A stretch of 64,000 bases of DNA from Phytophthora sp. 'mugwort'. Its lineage: Eukaryota; Oomycota; Peronosporomycetes; Peronosporales; Peronosporaceae. Location of the stretch: positions 744,001-808,000 of the forward strand of contig JAUCEF010000008.1 in the NCBI GenBank assembly GCA_033558025.1. The letters run 5' to 3'. Under the pieces are notes generated by a model that worked only from the letters and a program-made list of their open reading frames with translations, was not told where the DNA came from and ran no database searches. Made by a program: the position numbers and the translations under genes. Positions 59,849 through 64,000 of this stretch are shown in pieces (positions within the stretch are counted from its first letter, which is position 1; each line of letters opens with the position of its first letter).

Positions 59849-62800
59849 GTTCCCCCCTTTATGGTAGGGCTACGGCGCACTCCTCTGACCTCCTAGGGCC
59901 GCAGGCTCAAGCTCGGCAACAGCTTCAAGGGAGCGGCTCGATTGGGAGTCGCGACGACTTAGTTCTTCGGCGGCGGCACCACGACGGCTTAGCGTGGTGG
60001 TGGTGTCGCGGCTCGGGGCGGGGTCTTGAGGTCCGGTAGTCAGGTGAGGCAACAGCACGACAGTTAGACTGAGATGGAGGAACGGCGACACGGGACTGGA
60101 GGGACCGAAGCTTGAAAGTGCAGTAGCAGGTATGGGCCTGTCTATGTGCACTTGTGGGGTAGCCGGCAAATTGCAGCTGGCATGTATTGGAGTGAATGGC
60201 TTATCGATAATTCAATACTCAAGGCACGTTCGATCGCGTTGAATTTGTGAAGTGTTGCGAGGACTTTGCGTGCTCCACACGAAAACGCGTCCGGCAGTAC
60301 CCAGGTTCGAATTCCGCGTGGATTCTCGACGGAACATCAATTCACAGGGAGATAGTGTGGAACCAAGCAACGACGAAGACGAATTGGGATTTAATTTAGT
60401 GGATGAGCAAAGCGGGATTGATTGAAGAACCAGCTATTCTTTTATGTTCGGTGTCGTCCAGGTTTTCCGTTCGCGAGAATGGGTCGATCACATCAGAGAC
60501 GGCCAAAAGGTCTACATCGGCGAGTAAACCCTTAATAATTTTTCGTTTCGGAGTGATCAATTTGTTCTGTGCCTTTAGTCGCAGTCCAAAAGCGTTCAAA
60601 TCTTGCTGTAATTCTTCGTTTTTTCGCAGACTGCCTTCCACACAGTATAGCGCGATTTCGCCCAAACTTAATGAGGTCCTGTGCCCTTTGCTGAACCTGG
60701 GAGCGTGCAGCGCGCAATAAGTGAACGAGATGAACCCGTGGTGGGTCCTCATTTGCTCCTGCCAGGTGGAACGATTGAGGTTCCTTGTGATATGGTTCGC
60801 CCATATACGCCACCCAATTGTTGTTGTGTCAAAATTGAACTCCTGTGCTCCTTCAATTTATCAGCAACTTCGCGAAGTAAGCATTCCGATGTAGCTCAAG
60901 CCCAATCGGTATGTTCAAGATAGACTCATGTTGTCAAGAAATTGTCGAGGTCCTTTGATTCGAAATTGCGACTCATACTCAAAAATGGCTAGCATTTCTG
61001 TCTTTCCTGAAACCAGCCACTGGTTCCACGCCTGGTCGGACTTCGTGTTGTCTACAAGGTGACTTTTCAGCTCGAACTGCATAACTTTGCCCAGGTCGAT
61101 TGCGCAGGGGCTTCTTGCGAGCATCCATCATCATGCTTGATCGCTCGTCCTCTCACGTGTTGACTAAATGTATCCCACAACATTTGAATACCTCGTTGAA
61201 CCTGTCTCCAGTGGTGACAAAGTAGTAGTTGCTGCCTCCGTCGCTGCACACACAAACATCCCGGACAGTCGGCTGTTACGGTCCGACGAGGCATTGGTGC
61301 CGGACACTCACTCAGATAGCTCACGTCACGGCGACGATGGCGGGCTCAGGAAACGCCACGAGGACCCAGGCGGCCTCTCGCGACGTCGGTGACGGATGGC
61401 CACCGCCCTACCACTGATGCACATCCGCCTGCCACTCAATGTCCTAGTTCAGCTCACCTTGACAGTTGGTTTTGGTCGTAAAACTCAGTGTCACTTTATT
61501 TGATCGGAATCCCGCCAAATCGTAACTGAAAGGCGCTCGGACGATCGCCCGGCAGCCCTCCCCTACAAACTCCCCGCGCCTAGCATACTGCCTAGCCTAC
61601 CGCCTAACTACTACGTCCTTTGGTCTCAATATCTCGTATCTGGTTGCTCGTTCCCGGTGCGTCTCCTGTCAGTTCACTCGTTCTCGTCTTCCTGGTTGCT
61701 CGTCTCCGGTGCGCCCCCCCTGTAGCTCACTTCATCCGTCCATCACTCGCTTACCCCTTTAATGTCATTCGAAAGATCCACAGTCACTTGCTCGGGGTCA
61801 TGATAGCGGGTGCAGCTCTGCACCACATCTGCCTACTAAGTCATCAAGCGTGTTGCCAGACGAATCACGCTGACCAATTGTTCTATTGGCAACTGGTCTA
61901 ACTAAAAGTTGGAACTGCATCTCGTGCATACATAGCTACAATGCCTGGGGGGGGGGGGGGGGGCTGAGCGTTTCCGGTTCGGTCTTGGACTGGAGATATC
62001 ACAGCAATGACTTGCGCTGGAGGAACTGGTGATAACAGATAGGCAGGTGGTGCTGGTCCGTCGGGAGATGCAGGTGGCGATGATCGTGCTTGCTGTGCTG
62101 AGGAGTCCGCTCCCTCGACATAATTTCCCTCTTCGTACTTTCTTACCAGTGCGAATTGCGAACGTTGGTCAGAACTCTATGATTTGCTCGGCGTTCATCG
62201 TGATGAGGACTGTCCGGTGTAATACTTCCTTTTGCATCCACGGATGTGCGTTGTCTTTCCGGATACGGTAATGCGAGCACCCTAGCTCAGGATGGGCGCT
62301 TTCCTATCGCAGCTGCAGCGCCCTCGGTTGCCTTCCGCGCGCTGGTCATGTTGTCGCTTCGCAGTTGAAGGCAAGGACAACCCTGCACGCTAATGATGCA
62401 ATACATGGTCCTCTGTATTGCATATAAGGTAACCCTCAGCACGCGGAGGTGTGACAAGGACGTAATAAAGGACACACACACAAAAATCAACGCCTTGTGC
62501 CGCTCTGAACAGCATAAGGAATCAATTGGATTATAGTATACCTTAAATTAGGCCAGATACGTTTTATATCTTTTGCGCACACGTTTTAGCTAAGCTCTCC
62601 AGTAATAATTCCGGCAAGAGGACAGCGTCATGCGACACTTCTATTACAACCAATCATAAACAAGTCTAGACATCCTGATCTTTTGAATTCGCGGCGAGCA
62701 GGCACGCGCGTGGCTCGACCGCCAAATCGATGCATACTCCTGCACAAAGCACACTGCTTCGAAGTCGCATGTAAGCACTCATATGGAGGCGAGTCGGTAG

Positions 62801-63039
62801 GTAGCTAACACAAACTTTAGGTGATTTCTGACCGATTACCTACTTTGCCGCTAACGCTCTGTCTCGGATGCGACTGTTCTTGGGAGCGAATTCACCATTT
62901 TGTCACATCATATGCAAGATCTTTGAACAAGTAAAACATTCGTTCTTCGGGTGGCCACACACCTTGTTGCACAGCGAAATAAGCCCACGCTTGCCCGGCG
63001 ATCACGCTGGACAATAGAACGTAAATGTCCCCCCCCCCT
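59849..63039. other. No recognisable gene
   Basis: About 3.2 kb. Minus-strand frames at 60752-60396 and 60813-60532 overlap and look like one frame-broken protein (KNEELQQDLNAFGLRLKAQNKL; QDLIKFGRNRAILCGRQSAK). Another pair lies at 61324-60915. I cannot name the family. A run of about 18 G is at 61948-61965, and a C-run followed by a CT-repeat is near 63028-63048. The 5' untranslated part of the LINE may extend into the first few hundred bases. Confidence 0.35.
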
Positions 63040-63980
63040 CTCTCTCTCTTTCATCCCCTCCGGTTTTTACGAGCACACCTTGCATTGTCGCTGCCATAGG
63101 CGCTGGACACCGTTGGTCATGCGATAGTCGGTCGTCTGCGCTAGTGTGTGCTCGCCTAGGTGTGGTGCCGGTCGCTCCGCTGTACCCTGCCCGCTGGTGG
63201 TCCCTCTCGTCTGAATGAAGCTGTGCTATGTCTTCCCGATGAGCTCTTTGTTTTTGTGTGCAAGAAACCCAAAGGTCGAGTTCTTCCTCCTCTTCTTTTC
63301 ATGGAGGCGCCTCTGCACAATGTACGCGTTCACCAGTGCCATGTCAACAATTCCTAAAAACAGGCCCTTGTAGTTGTTGAACGTGTTCACCAGCACAGCA
63401 TACATCAGTAACCATAGTCACTCCATGTCAGCATAGCACCCGTACCTTATCGACATCAGCATTGAATATGATTGAAGCCGTATCTGATCGTGCCGGTCCC
63501 CCCCAATGTAGTGGTTGTACTCAGCGACACGTCCTTGACAGGGTACACCACTCGAGACCCTCTCCTTTCCCGCACGGTTGTTGCCTCAGCAGCTACGCGA
63601 GAAACCACGAAATAAACGATTGTGTTGTCGGCAGTAGTGGGTCGCAGCACATTACACCGTCAGTTTGTTTACTTTCCGTAATTTATCAACATGAATAATC
63701 CTAGAACATTCTTTAGGGCCAGCTGCTATTTTTACGACACAACCTCTCGACCACGTGAGAGCGTGAGCAGCTCCTTTTCCATCTTTAGGTGGTCTTAAAA
63801 ACCGCTCAATCCGTCATGTCCCTTAAGCGTACGATTGCAAGTTTTTGAAAGCGTCCCCCCCATGCCTTTACAGCGACAAAGGCAGCGTCAGTGAGACTGA
63901 ACCCTTTTTTAGAACATAAACTCTCAGTTCAGTTAATTAAAGAGATCAGTACCTTGCAGAGACTCACGTCGCCATTGCGT
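63040..63980 (-). pseudogene. PiggyBac-type transposase remnant
   Basis: Minus-strand frames read, in order: VPCQGRVAEYNHYIGG (near 63500-63550, the block preceding the MGGVD-like motif), then QIRLQSYSM, then LFLGIVDMALVNAYIVQRRLHEKKRRKK (63290-63380), then SDETTSGQG and EHTLAQTTDYRMTNGVQR with a QRQCKVCS cysteine block (63060-63170). This resembles the C-terminal half of piggyBac-like (DDE_Tnp_1_7) transposases of oomycetes, including the start of the cysteine-rich DNA-binding end. Frame changes occur between all the pieces. The N-terminal half should lie past the window end or has decayed. Confidence 0.65.
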
Positions 63981-64000
63981 GAGGGTATCCGCATCGCGTC

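Noticed and set aside
61948..61965. G-quadruplex or regulatory G-tract
   Set aside because: A plain homopolymer with no gene near it; length is probably sequencing-dependent.

Overview
This window looks like a repeat-rich, gene-poor stretch of an oomycete genome, most likely Phytophthora or a close relative in the Peronosporales. The evidence is an intact secreted protein with RxLR/EER-like effector architecture, a broken effector with a canonical RFLR motif, two temptin-like secreted proteins, a stramenopile-type ankyrin protein built from 28-residue units, and transposon families (Crypton tyrosine recombinase, PIF/Harbinger with a Myb/SANT partner gene, Ty3/gypsy with a chromodomain, Tc1/mariner) of the kinds that fill Phytophthora genomes. 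No database search was possible, so all names rest on motif reading.

Layout. 1-2029 is the 3' end of a LINE on the + strand. 2.1-3.4 kb holds two decayed host genes, an alpha-carbonic anhydrase and a paralogue of the intact gene at 19.0-21.4 kb. 3.66-7.75 kb is a small island of intact host genes: an XRCC4-like end-joining protein and the ankyrin-type protein, both on the minus strand. 8-17 kb is a graveyard of DNA transposons (pogo-type, Harbinger with Myb partner) and gypsy fragments. 19-25 kb is a second host island: a 797-residue protein, an unrecognised broken or spliced gene, and a tandem temptin pair. 26.7-28 kb is a dead mariner. 28.7-30.6 kb holds one intact effector candidate and one broken RxLR effector. 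30.9-33.0 kb is a broken host-type gene. 33.3-37.05 kb has two further Harbinger-type elements.

39.4-45.0 kb is the most interesting part. It is a compact, inactivated remnant of an integrated DNA virus of the Polinton-like virus (PLV)/virophage sphere. It carries a major capsid protein, a minor capsid protein, an adenovirus-type maturation protease, a PX-like virion protein, a GIY-YIG endonuclease, and several small dense genes. One of these carries two ExoX-C-like repeats, and others are tiny putative zinc-binding proteins. Every large gene is broken by frameshifts or stops. A perfect 36-bp inverted repeat lies between the divergent capsid and protease genes.

45.45-59.85 kb is a second, nearly full-length LINE on the minus strand (ORF1, endonuclease, reverse transcriptase, zinc-binding tail). 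Its 3' end is an inverted, almost identical copy of positions 1-2029. It is interrupted by about 7 kb of nested insertion: an element with long terminal inverted repeats (50009-50324 and 56738-56984) that contains a Tc1/IS630-type transposase and a Crypton-type tyrosine recombinase. 60-63 kb shows nothing recognisable, and a decayed piggyBac-type transposase closes the window.

Only about seven genes look intact and functional. The rest is a layered record of mobile-element and viral insertions.
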